Source: Bacteroidales bacterium (GTDB lineage Bacteria; Bacteroidota; Bacteroidia; Bacteroidales; Bacteroidaceae). Taken from it: a DNA stretch of 29,475 nt. The stretch lies in assembly GCA_004558865.1 (NCBI GenBank), contig SFCY01000008.1:1-29475 (forward strand), in the 5' to 3' direction. This document shows positions 22,073 through 29,332 of the stretch, piece by piece (the stretch's first letter is position 1; the number at the start of each line of letters is the position of its first letter). The notes under the pieces are model-generated. The model did no database searches and was not told where the DNA came from. It was given only the letters and a program-made list of their open reading frames with translations. A program made the translations under genes and the position numbers.

Positions 22073-23326
22073 ATGAACACATCCGAACTGCAAAAGATAA
22101 AACAGCGATACAACATCGTTGGCAATAGCGATGGCCTTAACCATGCGCTGGACGTGGCCCTGCAGGTCGCGCCCACCGACTTGAGCGTGCTGATAGTGGG
22201 CGAGAGCGGCGTGGGAAAGGAAATCATTCCACGCGTCATTCACGACAACTCGCCGCGCCGGCGCGAGAAATACTTCGCCATCAACTGCGGCTCCATCCCC
22301 GAAGGAACAATCGACAGCGAGCTCTTCGGCCACGAGAAAGGATCCTTCACTGGGGCCATAGGCGAGAGCGAGGGCTACTTCGGTGTGGCCAACAAGGGCA
22401 CCATCTTCCTCGACGAGGTGGGCGAGCTGCCCATGGCCACCCAGGCCAGGCTGCTGCGCGTGCTGGAGACGGGAGAATACATCCGCGTGGGCGGACAGAA
22501 AATCATGAAGACCGACGTGCGCATCGTGGCGGCCACCAACGTGAACATGCGCAAGGCCATCAGCGAGGGACGCTTCCGCGAGGACCTCTACTACCGACTC
22601 AACACCATCCCCATACAGATGCCGCCCCTGCGCGACCGCGGCGACGACATCCTGCTGCTCTTCCGCCTGTTTGCCATGCAGATGGCCGAGAAATACAAGC
22701 TGCCCAAAATCACGCTCGACGACGAGGCCAAGCAGATGATGCTCCACTACAAGTGGCCGGGCAACGTGCGACAGCTGAAGAACATCACGGAGCAGATGTC
22801 GGTGTTGAGCGAGGAGCGGCTCATAACGGCCAAGATGCTCCAGAACTTCATCCCGAGCGACCAGGAGAGCACCGAACTCTCCACCATCGCCCAGCCGGGA
22901 CAACATTCCTACGAGAGCGAGCGGGAGATCCTGTATAAGATCCTCTATGAGCTTCGGGGCAACGTAAGCGACCTGCGCCGCGACCTCAACAGCCTGCGCA
23001 AGCGCCTCGACGAGACGCGCGCCTTGGACGGAGCACAGGGCTTCTCCTCCCAGCTCATCGACAGCAAGCTGCCCGCCATAGCCGACCGGCAGGGCAAGAT
23101 AATGACGGCCAACCAGCCCACCGCCCACTCCGACATACAAGAGGCCGAGGCCGAGGAGATAAAAGCCGAGGAACCGGAAACCCTCAACCTCAACGACCTG
23201 GGACGACAGACCGTGGAGAAAGCCTTGGAGCGCAACGGGGGCAACCGCAAGAAAGCCGCCCAGGAGTTGGGCATCAGCGACCGAACCCTCTACAGAAGAA
23301 TCAAACAATATGGGCTCAACAAGTAG
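22073..23326 (+). CDS. Sigma-54-interacting AAA+ transcriptional activator (no receiver domain)
   Basis: A 417-residue bacterial enhancer-binding protein. A short N-terminus leads directly to the AAA+ domain (about 25-250): Walker A GESGVGKE, the sigma-54 loop GSFTGA (variant of GAFTGA), Walker B FLDEVGELP and sensor regions RFREDLYYRLN and WPGNVRQL. The C-terminal Fis-type HTH is at about 380-415 (KKAAQELGISDRTLYRRI). No receiver or GAF domain is seen, so activity must be controlled otherwise. It lies just before lptE and secG, an envelope-biogenesis neighbourhood, so envelope stress is a plausible signal. The ATG at 22073 gives the conserved start MNTSELQKIKQRY. Confidence 0.92.
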   Translation: MNTSELQKIKQRYNIVGNSDGLNHALDVALQVAPTDLSVLIVGESGVGKEIIPRVIHDNSPRRREKYFAINCGSIPEGTIDSELFGHEKGSFTGAIGESEGYFGVANKGTIFLDEVGELPMATQARLLRVLETGEYIRVGGQKIMKTDVRIVAATNVNMRKAISEGRFREDLYYRLNTIPIQMPPLRDRGDDILLLFRLFAMQMAEKYKLPKITLDDEAKQMMLHYKWPGNVRQLKNITEQMSVLSEERLITAKMLQNFIPSDQESTELSTIAQPGQHSYESEREILYKILYELRGNVSDLRRDLNSLRKRLDETRALDGAQGFSSQLIDSKLPAIADRQGKIMTANQPTAHSDIQEAEAEEIKAEEPETLNLNDLGRQTVEKALERNGGNRKKAAQELGISDRTLYRRIKQYGLNK

Positions 23327-23852
23327 ACACCGCGCTCCTTGGGGACAAATGGCCACCCTGGCCATCATGGCCGTGTGCGCGCTGTGGCTCTCGGGCTGCA
23401 AGGTGAACTACGGCTTCAATGGCTCCAGCATCGACTACAACAAGACCAAGACCATCACGATAGCCGACTTCCCCATCCGCTCCAGCTACGTGTGGGGACC
23501 CATGGGGCCAATGTTCAACACAGCCCTCAAGGACCAGTTTGCCAACCACACCCGCCTGCAGCAGGTGAAGCGCAACGGCGACTTGCAGATTGAGGGCGAG
23601 ATCACGCAATACTCGCAGCGCAACAAGAGCGTGTCGAGCGAGGGCTATGCGGCACAAACCGAACTCGCCATCACTGTCAACGTGAGATTCACCAACCGCG
23701 TGAACCATGCCGAGGACTTTGAGCGCACGTTCACCTCCACGGCTTCCTACGAGACCACACGCTCGCTCGTGAGCGTGCAGCAGGAGCTGGTGCAGCAGAT
23801 GGTGAACGACCTCGCGGAACAGATATTCAACGCCACCGTGGCAAATTGGTAA
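23310..23852 (+). CDS. lptE: LptE-like LPS-assembly lipoprotein
   Basis: A 180-residue lipoprotein matching the Bacteroidota LptE (LptE/DUF4292-like beta) type. The signal peptide ends in LWLSGC (C30). The mature start YGFNGSSIDYNKTKTI and conserved GPMFNTALKDQF fit the family, which plugs LptD in the outer membrane during LPS insertion. It overlaps the activator's 3' end by 17 bases. An alternative ATG at 23349 gives a more standard 17-residue signal sequence and no overlap; which is used is undecided. Confidence 0.85.
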   Translation: MGSTSRHRAPWGQMATLAIMAVCALWLSGCKVNYGFNGSSIDYNKTKTITIADFPIRSSYVWGPMGPMFNTALKDQFANHTRLQQVKRNGDLQIEGEITQYSQRNKSVSSEGYAAQTELAITVNVRFTNRVNHAEDFERTFTSTASYETTRSLVSVQQELVQQMVNDLAEQIFNATVANW

Positions 23853-23875
23853 CACCTTATATATTATATAAGAGA

Positions 23876-24622
23876 ATGGAACTGACAGAGCTTATCAAGC
23901 ATCCCGAACGCATGGACAAGGAGACCCTCTACGATCTCCGAAGCTTGATTGCGCTCTATCCCTACTACCAGTCGGCCCGTCTGCTGATGCTGCAGAACCT
24001 CTACATCCTCCACGACCCGTCGTTTGACGAGGAACTGCGGCGCGCCGCCATCTTCATCACCGACCGCCGCGTGATCTTCAACATGGTGGAGGCCGCCCAC
24101 TACCGGCTGCGCACCAAGCCCCGCCAGCACGAGGAGAAGAAGAAGCCGGGCGAGAGCCGCACGGTGGCCCTCATCGACGACTTCCTCGACTCCATACCAG
24201 CCGACGAGGAGAAGCAGGAAAAGCGAAAGCCCACTCCCGCCGACGCCGCTGTGGACTACGTGTCCTACCTGCTTGAGACGGAGAGCGAAGAGGAGAGGGA
24301 GAAAAACGGCAACGCACCACAGCTGAAAGGGCAAGACCTCATCGACAACTTCATCAACAACGAGGGCGGGAAAATCACCCTTCAGGAAGAACCTGAATAC
24401 ATGCCCGAGATTGAGGAGGAAGAGGACAAGACCGCCGACACCGTGGAGCAAGGCGGATATGCCACCGAGACCCTGGCGAGAATCTACATCAAGCAGGGAC
24501 GCTACGACAAGGCTATGGACATCATCAGAAAACTGGACCTCACAGAGGCAAAGAAGAACATCTACTTCATCGACCAAATCAGGTTCTTGGAAAAACTGAT
24601 CATAAACAATAAAAACAAATAA
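23876..24622 (+). CDS. TPR-like cytoplasmic protein of Bacteroidota
   Basis: A 248-residue hydrophilic protein upstream of secG. The N-terminus (LTELIKHPERMDKETLYDLR, then LIALYPYYQSARLLMLQNLY) and the C-terminus (ATETLARIYIKQGRYDKAMD) both carry helical repeats of TPR character. The middle, about 85-190, is strongly charged and low-complexity. No signal peptide. The frame opens upstream with TTG at 23846, but the ATG at 23876 with the purine-rich AAGAGA ahead is the better start. Function unknown; location between lptE and secG suggests co-expression with export genes. Confidence 0.8.
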   Translation: MELTELIKHPERMDKETLYDLRSLIALYPYYQSARLLMLQNLYILHDPSFDEELRRAAIFITDRRVIFNMVEAAHYRLRTKPRQHEEKKKPGESRTVALIDDFLDSIPADEEKQEKRKPTPADAAVDYVSYLLETESEEEREKNGNAPQLKGQDLIDNFINNEGGKITLQEEPEYMPEIEEEEDKTADTVEQGGYATETLARIYIKQGRYDKAMDIIRKLDLTEAKKNIYFIDQIRFLEKLIINNKNK

Positions 24623-24634
24623 AACAACAAGCAA

Positions 24635-25060
24635 ATGTACACATTATTGATTGTCTTTATCATCATCGCTTCGCTGCTGATGATTGGTATTGTCCTGATT
24701 CAGGAATCCAAAGGAGGCGGCCTTGCTTCCAACTTCTCATCCTCCAACTCCATCATGGGTGTGCGCAAGACCACAGACGTGGTGGAGAAGACCACTTGGG
24801 GCTTGGCCATCGCAATGGTGGTGCTGAGTGTGTTCTGCGCATACGTGGCCCCCTCTGCAGTGGGCGAGGCCAGCGTGATGGAAAACGCTGCCACACAGTC
24901 GCAGTCGACCAATCCCAACAACACCCAGGGCTTCCAAGCCGGACAGGCTCCCGCCGCTGGGCAGAAGGCCGCTCCTGCAGCTGGTCAAAAGGCTGCTCCT
25001 GCCGCTGGCAACAACGCTCCAGCCGCTCCAGCCGGCAACACTCCTGCGCCTGCCAAATAA
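24635..25060 (+). CDS. secG: SecG preprotein translocase subunit with Ala/Pro-rich tail
   Basis: SecG assists SecYE/SecA export. The first 75 residues carry two hydrophobic helices (2-22 and about 52-73) separated by the conserved QESKGGGLASNF loop, as in SecG generally. The C-terminal about 60 residues are a disordered extension with three near-perfect copies of APAAGQK-type units and a PAAPAGNTPAPAK tail. Usual SecG is 75-110 residues; this is 141. It is the last gene of the operon and is followed by a terminator. Confidence 0.92.
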   Translation: MYTLLIVFIIIASLLMIGIVLIQESKGGGLASNFSSSNSIMGVRKTTDVVEKTTWGLAIAMVVLSVFCAYVAPSAVGEASVMENAATQSQSTNPNNTQGFQAGQAPAAGQKAAPAAGQKAAPAAGNNAPAAPAGNTPAPAK

Positions 25061-25080
25061 GACAGATTGCAAAAAGACTG

Positions 25081-25119
25081 AAAAAAGGAAGAATCCCACA
25101 GGGGGACTCTTCCTTTTTT
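25081..25119. terminator. Intrinsic terminator after secG
   Basis: GGAAGA (25087-25092) pairs with TCTTCC (25108-25113), with an inner TCCC/GGGA pair and flanking A and T runs. It can stop transcripts from secG and, from the other strand, those of the HMA gene. Confidence 0.88.
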
Positions 25120-25140
25120 CGTTTGTCGGCACAAGGCCAA

Positions 25141-25488
25141 TCAATGGCAGTTCTTCATCGATCCGCTGCGATACCTGCAGCAGGAGGGGAGCTTGTTGTA
25201 GGCCGCGTTGCTGGCCTTGACGCTTCCAGCATCGTGTCCAGCGGCCGCGATGGCCTTCTGAACCTTGGCGGGAGTGGTCTTCGCATTGTCGTAGACCAGC
25301 GTCAGCTGGCGGGTCTTCTGACTCCAACTGGCGGAGAGGACTCCCTTGCAGCTCTTGGCAGCCTTCTCTATGCGTGCCTCGCACATGTCACACATCCCAT
25401 CCACCTTGAAGGAAGTCTTCACGGTCTTGGCCTGAGCAGCGACGCTCATTGCCATCACTGCCAACATTGTCAACACTAATTTTCTCAT
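25141..25488 (-). CDS. Periplasmic HMA-domain protein
   Basis: A 115-residue exported metal-binding protein. The signal peptide covers about 1-20 (LVLTMLAVMAMSVAAQA). The HMA loop is GMCDMC with C33 and C36, followed by the helix ARIEKAAKSCKG. After the domain, a Cys/His-rich C-terminus (LPSCCRYRSGSMKNCH) adds three Cys and one His. It is the last gene of the minus-strand metal-efflux operon and probably scavenges copper in the periplasm. A palindrome lies between it and cusB. Confidence 0.88.
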   Translation of the reverse strand: MRKLVLTMLAVMAMSVAAQAKTVKTSFKVDGMCDMCEARIEKAAKSCKGVLSASWSQKTRQLTLVYDNAKTTPAKVQKAIAAAGHDAGSVKASNAAYNKLPSCCRYRSGSMKNCH

Positions 25489-25525
25489 TGTCTTTTTGTT
25501 TTATTGATTAGCGATTATCTTTTGT

Positions 25526-25549
25526 GGCGGGAACTTGCAAGTCCCCGCC
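25526..25549. other. Palindromic hairpin between HMA gene and cusB
   Basis: A 24-bp near-perfect dyad: GGCGGG-A-ACTTG joined to CAAGT-C-CCCGCC, one mismatch. It lies in the 89-base gap between the two genes. It could end or stabilise the cusB transcript, or it may be a regulator site for separate expression of the HMA gene. Confidence 0.65.
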
Positions 25550-25577
25550 CCTTTGTTGTCATTTGCGCTGTGGCGCG

Positions 25578-26807
25578 CTATCGGTTCATCATGCTCCGCT
25601 TGCCGTCAAGCTGCGCACTGGCGTCGATGGCAAAGGCACCGTTGGTGACAATTTCCTCACCCTCGGCCAGTCCGTCGGTAATCACATAGCCGTCGGGGAG
25701 CGACGGGCCAAGGGTCACCTCACAGAGGTGGAACACCGGCATGCCGCCGTCCTCCTCCTTCACATAGACCACACTCCGCGTGCCCGTCCACAGCACGGCA
25801 CTCTTGGGGACGACGATGTCGTCACTATATTGCGGCAAATGCGAGGCCACGATGCCCGAGACGTTCATCTCGGGCTTGAACACGCCGCCCGCATTGCCCA
25901 TCTCCACACGCACGCCAGCCGTACGGCTCGCGCCATCAAGCACGGGGTCGACGAAGCTCACGCGTCCGCGGAAAGTCTTTCCCGGCATGGCCTCACAAGT
26001 GAACTGCACTTCCGCGCCCTTGTGGATGAAAGGCAGGTCGGCCTCATAGGCCTGGAACATCACCCAAACACGCCCCAAATTGGCAATCTTCAGCAAGGGC
26101 TGTCCCTGCTTGACATAATCACCAGGGCTGACGTTCTTCTCCACCACCGTTCCACTCGTGTTGGCTTTCAATGTGAAATAAGGCGACGCCCTACGGGTCC
26201 TGATGATGTTGGCCACCTGCTCCGCCGTGACGTTGAGCAGCCGAAGCTTCTCCTTTGCAGCCTCGATGAGCGGCTCACGCTGCTGGGAGGCGGGAAAGTT
26301 GAGGACCGCCACGAGTTCCTGGCTGGCCGTATAGAGCGAGGGCGAATAGATTACCGCCAAAGTCTGGCCACGGCTCACGCGGTCGCCCACCGCACTGATG
26401 GCGAGCCGCTCCACACGTCCCTCCACGTATGCCGACTGGGTCTGCTCCAGCCGCTGGTCGGCCTCCACCTTGCCATAGAGCCTCACCTCCTTGGTCGTTG
26501 AGCCCGTGCCCACGGTCTCGGTCTCCACATTGGCCAATGCGAGGGCCTCCTCGCTGAGCATCACGCCGTCGTCGTCTGTTGCCATCTTGCCAGCAGAGCC
26601 ATTCTTGCCAGCAGGAATCAGGTCCATGCCGCAGATGGGACACTTGCCGGGATGGTCTTGTTTCACTTGGGGATGCATCGAGCAGGTATAGACGGTTGCC
26701 CCGCTCTGCTGTGCTGCACCGGCGCCACGACGGAACAGCATGACGGCCACCACAACCGCCACAACGGCGAGGAGGCCTACAACGATATATTTTTTATTCT
26801 TTTTCAT
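25578..26807 (-). CDS. cusB: CusB-type RND efflux periplasmic adaptor
   Basis: A 409-residue membrane-fusion protein linking the inner-membrane RND pump to the outer-membrane channel. The N-terminal anchor is at about 7-24. A heavy-metal-binding segment follows, YTCSMHPQV...CPICGMDLIP, with Cys, Met and His residues. The hairpin and lipoyl-like parts (about 110-230), beta-barrel and C-terminal domain (to 405) are present. Its ATG overlaps the stop of the preceding gene by 4 bases, so expression is coupled. It appears intact although its pump partner is not. Confidence 0.92.
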   Translation of the reverse strand: MKKNKKYIVVGLLAVVAVVVAVMLFRRGAGAAQQSGATVYTCSMHPQVKQDHPGKCPICGMDLIPAGKNGSAGKMATDDDGVMLSEEALALANVETETVGTGSTTKEVRLYGKVEADQRLEQTQSAYVEGRVERLAISAVGDRVSRGQTLAVIYSPSLYTASQELVAVLNFPASQQREPLIEAAKEKLRLLNVTAEQVANIIRTRRASPYFTLKANTSGTVVEKNVSPGDYVKQGQPLLKIANLGRVWVMFQAYEADLPFIHKGAEVQFTCEAMPGKTFRGRVSFVDPVLDGASRTAGVRVEMGNAGGVFKPEMNVSGIVASHLPQYSDDIVVPKSAVLWTGTRSVVYVKEEDGGMPVFHLCEVTLGPSLPDGYVITDGLAEGEEIVTNGAFAIDASAQLDGKRSMMNR

Positions 26808-28075
26808 CTTTCTTTAAACTTGCTTAGTGAATAATCACGGCTCACGGCCAAGCGTTCCATCTCGGCCACCAAACCATTGTATTGGGCGTAGGCCTCGGCC
26901 TTGAGCAAGTCGTAGTCTACCTTCTCGCGCAAGGTCTGGAGGATGTCAGTGAGCGACGTGGAGCCGTTGGCATATTCGTCGCGCATCAACTGGAGAGTCT
27001 TGTCGAAGAGTTCCGTCTCGCGGTCGTAGAAGGGCACCACGGTGACTTTCGACACACTGCCATCCTTGAGGGTCTTCTCGGGCATGGCGGTTTGCATCTC
27101 CTTGATTTTCTCCTTCACGTTGTTGATTACCTCAAGCGGGTTGCTTCCCTCGCGGGCCACAACCACTCCGCCAACGGCTTCCTGTCCCTCTTTGTCGAGT
27201 CCGCCCCGACGGTCGCCGGGGCCAAAGCTCACGCGCGCCAAGTCCTTCACTCTCACGGGAATCCCCTCGCGGCTGGTCACGGGAGCGTTCTCAAGGTCGT
27301 CGAGCTTCTTCACGTAGCCCAGCCCGCGGATGATGTATTCCGCCCGGTTGATTTCCATGGTTCCGGCTCCCACGTCGATGTTGGAGTTCTTCACGGCCTG
27401 CATCACCTGCACCAGGTTGATGCCGTAGGCGCGCATGGCCTCTGGGTCGAGATCCACTTGATACTCCTTCACGAAGCCGCCCACACTGGCCACCTCGCTG
27501 ACTCCCTCGGCCGAAGAGAGCTGGTAGCGCACATAATAATCTTGGAGTGTGCGCAGCTCCTCTGGATTCCAGCCGCCGGCGGGACGACCAGTCTTGGTGT
27601 CACGCCCCTCGAGCGTGTACCAGAAAATCTGCCCCAAGGCCGTGGCGTCAGGACCCAACTGGGGCTTCACTCCCTCCGGCAGCATGCCGGCGGGCAGGGA
27701 GTTGAGCTTCTCAAGTATGCGCGACCGGCTCCAATAGAAATCAACGCCCTCGTTGAAGATGATGTAGATGAACGACATGCCCATCATCGAGGAGGAGCGG
27801 ATGGTCTTCACACCGGGAATGCCCATCAGGGCGGTAGTGAGGGGATAGGTCACCTGGTCCTGCATATCCTTGGGCGAGCGACCCATCCACTCGGTGGAGA
27901 TGATTTGTTGGTTGTCGCCAATGTCGGGGATGGCGTCCACAGCCACAGGATTGCGGGGCACGAGCCCGCCATGCCAGTTGAAGGGGGCAGTGGAGAGACC
28001 GCCAAGGACAATGGCAATAAGCACAAAGGCGGATAGGATGCGATTGTGCAGAAAATACGCTATTATTCTATTCAT
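26804..28075 (-). pseudogene. CusA-TolC/CusC chimera: deletion-fused RND pump remnant
   Basis: A 423-residue open frame of two unrelated parts. Residues 1 to about 360 are the N-terminus of a CusA/CzcA heavy-metal RND pump: TM1 and porter region to VTVVPFYDRETELFDKT. Residues about 361-423 (LMRDEYANGSTSLTDILQTL onwards) match the C-terminal helix of TolC-like channels, not CusA. All of TM2-TM12 is missing, roughly two-thirds of the pump, plus most of the channel. Normal order is pump, channel, adaptor; some Bacteroidota pumps carry a C-terminal TolC part, in which case a single in-frame deletion explains it. The stop codon overlaps cusB by 4 bases, so the end is native. It cannot pump. A collapsed assembly is the main alternative. 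Confidence 0.8.
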
Positions 28076-28164
28076 TGTTCATAAGTCTTTGTTGAATATG
28101 TGTGGAGGCGGAGGACACACGATTCCTCCACTTCTTCCAGCGCCATCGGCAACACAGCCCACAT

Positions 28165-28253
28165 TCGTCTGCCTACATATATAAATAGGTATACGACCTG
28201 CGGATGAGTTCCCCAAGGATGTTGGCCACCTCGTCTGCCTCTATATAAATAGG
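28165..28253. repeat. Direct repeat of TCGTCTGCCT-AT-rich unit upstream of the efflux operon
   Basis: TCGTCTGCCT followed by an A/T run and TATAAATAGG occurs at 28165-28189 and again at 28231-28253, 66 bases apart. It lies between the HYC_CC_PP gene and the chimera. On the minus strand each reads CCTATTTATA, an A/T-rich box possibly promoter-like. Confidence 0.55.
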
Positions 28254-28295
28254 AATGAGACAAGTGACCGCAAGAATCCCTGCGGTGGAAAAAAA

Positions 28296-28727
28296 CTAAC
28301 CCAACAAAGCCGGAGCTCCCCTCACGCCGTGAGGCGGCAGGAGATAGGGCGGATGATAATCCGCCATCAACGACAGTCCAAAGGCGGAGCCGTCTTTGCC
28401 GTCGGCGGAAATGGAGAAAGAAAATTGGAACAAAGAGAACAGGTGGGCATGGAACCAGTCAGCGGGAAAACTCTTCACTACCAACTGCGGTGAATGGGCC
28501 GAGCTGAACGAATCTTGTATCTGCTCATGGAAGTGCTTGTTGTGGCACTGTCCGCAACCCTCCTCCTGCTCACACTCGGGCATGTCCATGTCGGAGGGAT
28601 AGAGAATGGTGAAGTCATTTACCGACACAGAGAGCAGCTCACCACCGCACCAGTGCTGATTCACGCTCACTCCCGAAGTGGACAGGAGCAAGAGAATGGA
28701 CAAGAAAATGACTCCAAACCGATTCAT
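28296..28727 (-). CDS. HYC_CC_PP-type metal-linked exported protein
   Basis: A 143-residue Bacteroidota-specific protein found upstream of Cus-type operons. The frame continues to 28874 but the start at 28727 gives a signal sequence (NRFGVIFLSILLLLSTSGVSV) and 143 residues. His-x-Cys (QHWCGG) follows, a Cys cluster with CEQEEGCGQCHNKHFH near 71-86, and the YHPPYLLPPHG C-terminus. The family motif HYC is HWC here. Metal binding is inferred from the Cys/His pattern; no function is proven. Confidence 0.8.
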   Translation of the reverse strand: MNRFGVIFLSILLLLSTSGVSVNQHWCGGELLSVSVNDFTILYPSDMDMPECEQEEGCGQCHNKHFHEQIQDSFSSAHSPQLVVKSFPADWFHAHLFSLFQFSFSISADGKDGSAFGLSLMADYHPPYLLPPHGVRGAPALLG

Positions 28728-29143
28728 GCTGCATGAATAATCATTCCCGAAGAATCTCACAAACTTTTCTGTCATTTTCTTCACGAAAAGTAGCCTATGG
28801 CCAACAGTCTGTTCCCCAGAGCCTCGAAATTCCGTTCGGACTGTACGAATGGATACCACTGGCTCTGCCCCCATTGGCCAACGACGAGCTTAAGCTGGGC
28901 AAACCACTCACAAGACATCGTCCGCTTCGTATTCGTGACAGCTGCCACGAACTATCGTGCCAATCGCCACGGACTATCGTACCAATTGCCACGAACTATC
29001 GTGGTAGTTGCCAAGAATGTTAGTTGGGCCACGTGAAGGGCATTTTCAACAATAAAGGACAGGACAACCGCCCCCATGAAAGCAGATTTCAAGGGCTTGA
29101 AAAGCAAAAGAAGAAAAATTTAGAAAAAAAATAGCGCAAAAAT
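28728..29143. other. Non-coding region upstream of tRNA-His and the efflux operon
   Basis: No supported gene in this stretch. It holds the three-unit 22-bp repeat (28944-29017) and otherwise A/T-rich sequence leading into the tRNA promoter. A weak minus-strand TACTTTTCG at 28784-28792 might drive the efflux operon. Confidence 0.6.
28944..29017. repeat. Three 22-bp tandem repeats with internal dyads
   Basis: Exact 22-base units start at 28944, 28966 and 28988, with a partial GCCAAGAA at 29010. Each starts GCCACG(A/G)ACTATCGT. Units 1 and 3 contain CACGA-ACTA-TCGTG, a short inverted repeat. A period of 22 is not a multiple of 3, so it is not coding. It is similar in period to the array at 17456-17565. 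Confidence 0.8.
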
Positions 29144-29174
29144 TTGGTGGGATGAAAAAAAACGCCTATCTTTG
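29144..29174 (+). promoter_or_regulatory. tRNA-His promoter
   Basis: TTTG at 29144-29147 (-33) and TATCTTTG at 29167-29174 (-7) are separated by exactly 19 bases, the best Bacteroidota promoter in the window. Confidence 0.85.
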
Positions 29175-29201
29175 CACTCGCTTTTGATAAGCAACCAACA
29201 T

Positions 29202-29276
29202 GGTGGATGTAGTTCAGTTGGTTAGAGCGTCAGATTGTGGTTCTGAATGTCGTGGGTTCGAGTCCCACTATCCACC
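29202..29276 (+). tRNA. tRNA-His (anticodon GTG)
   Basis: The cloverleaf is complete: acceptor GTGGATG (29203-29209) with TATCCAC (29269-29275), T-arm GGGTTCGAGTCCC, anticodon stem TCAGA/TCTGA with loop TTGTGGT. The extra G at 29202 can pair with C at 29276, as the G-1:C73 pair needed by HisRS. CCA is not encoded. Confidence 0.97.
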
Positions 29277-29288
29277 CTGCGAGAATCA

Positions 29289-29332
29289 AGCGGAAATCCC
29301 GATGAAAAGGGGTTTCTGCTCTTTCGTTTTTT
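29289..29332 (+). terminator. Intrinsic terminator of tRNA-His
   Basis: AGCGGAAATCCC (29289-29300) pairs with 29309-29320 over 12 positions (two G-T pairs); an 8-base loop is followed by CTTTCGTTTTTTC. Confidence 0.88.

Noticed and set aside
21458..23401. 647-residue minus-strand frame
   Set aside because: It spans the flippase-like gene and the sigma-54 activator in antisense; low-complexity His/Leu/Val content and no motif.
28733..29023. 96-residue plus frame across the 22-bp repeats
   Set aside because: The repeats are out of phase with codons (22 is not a multiple of 3) and no other support exists.
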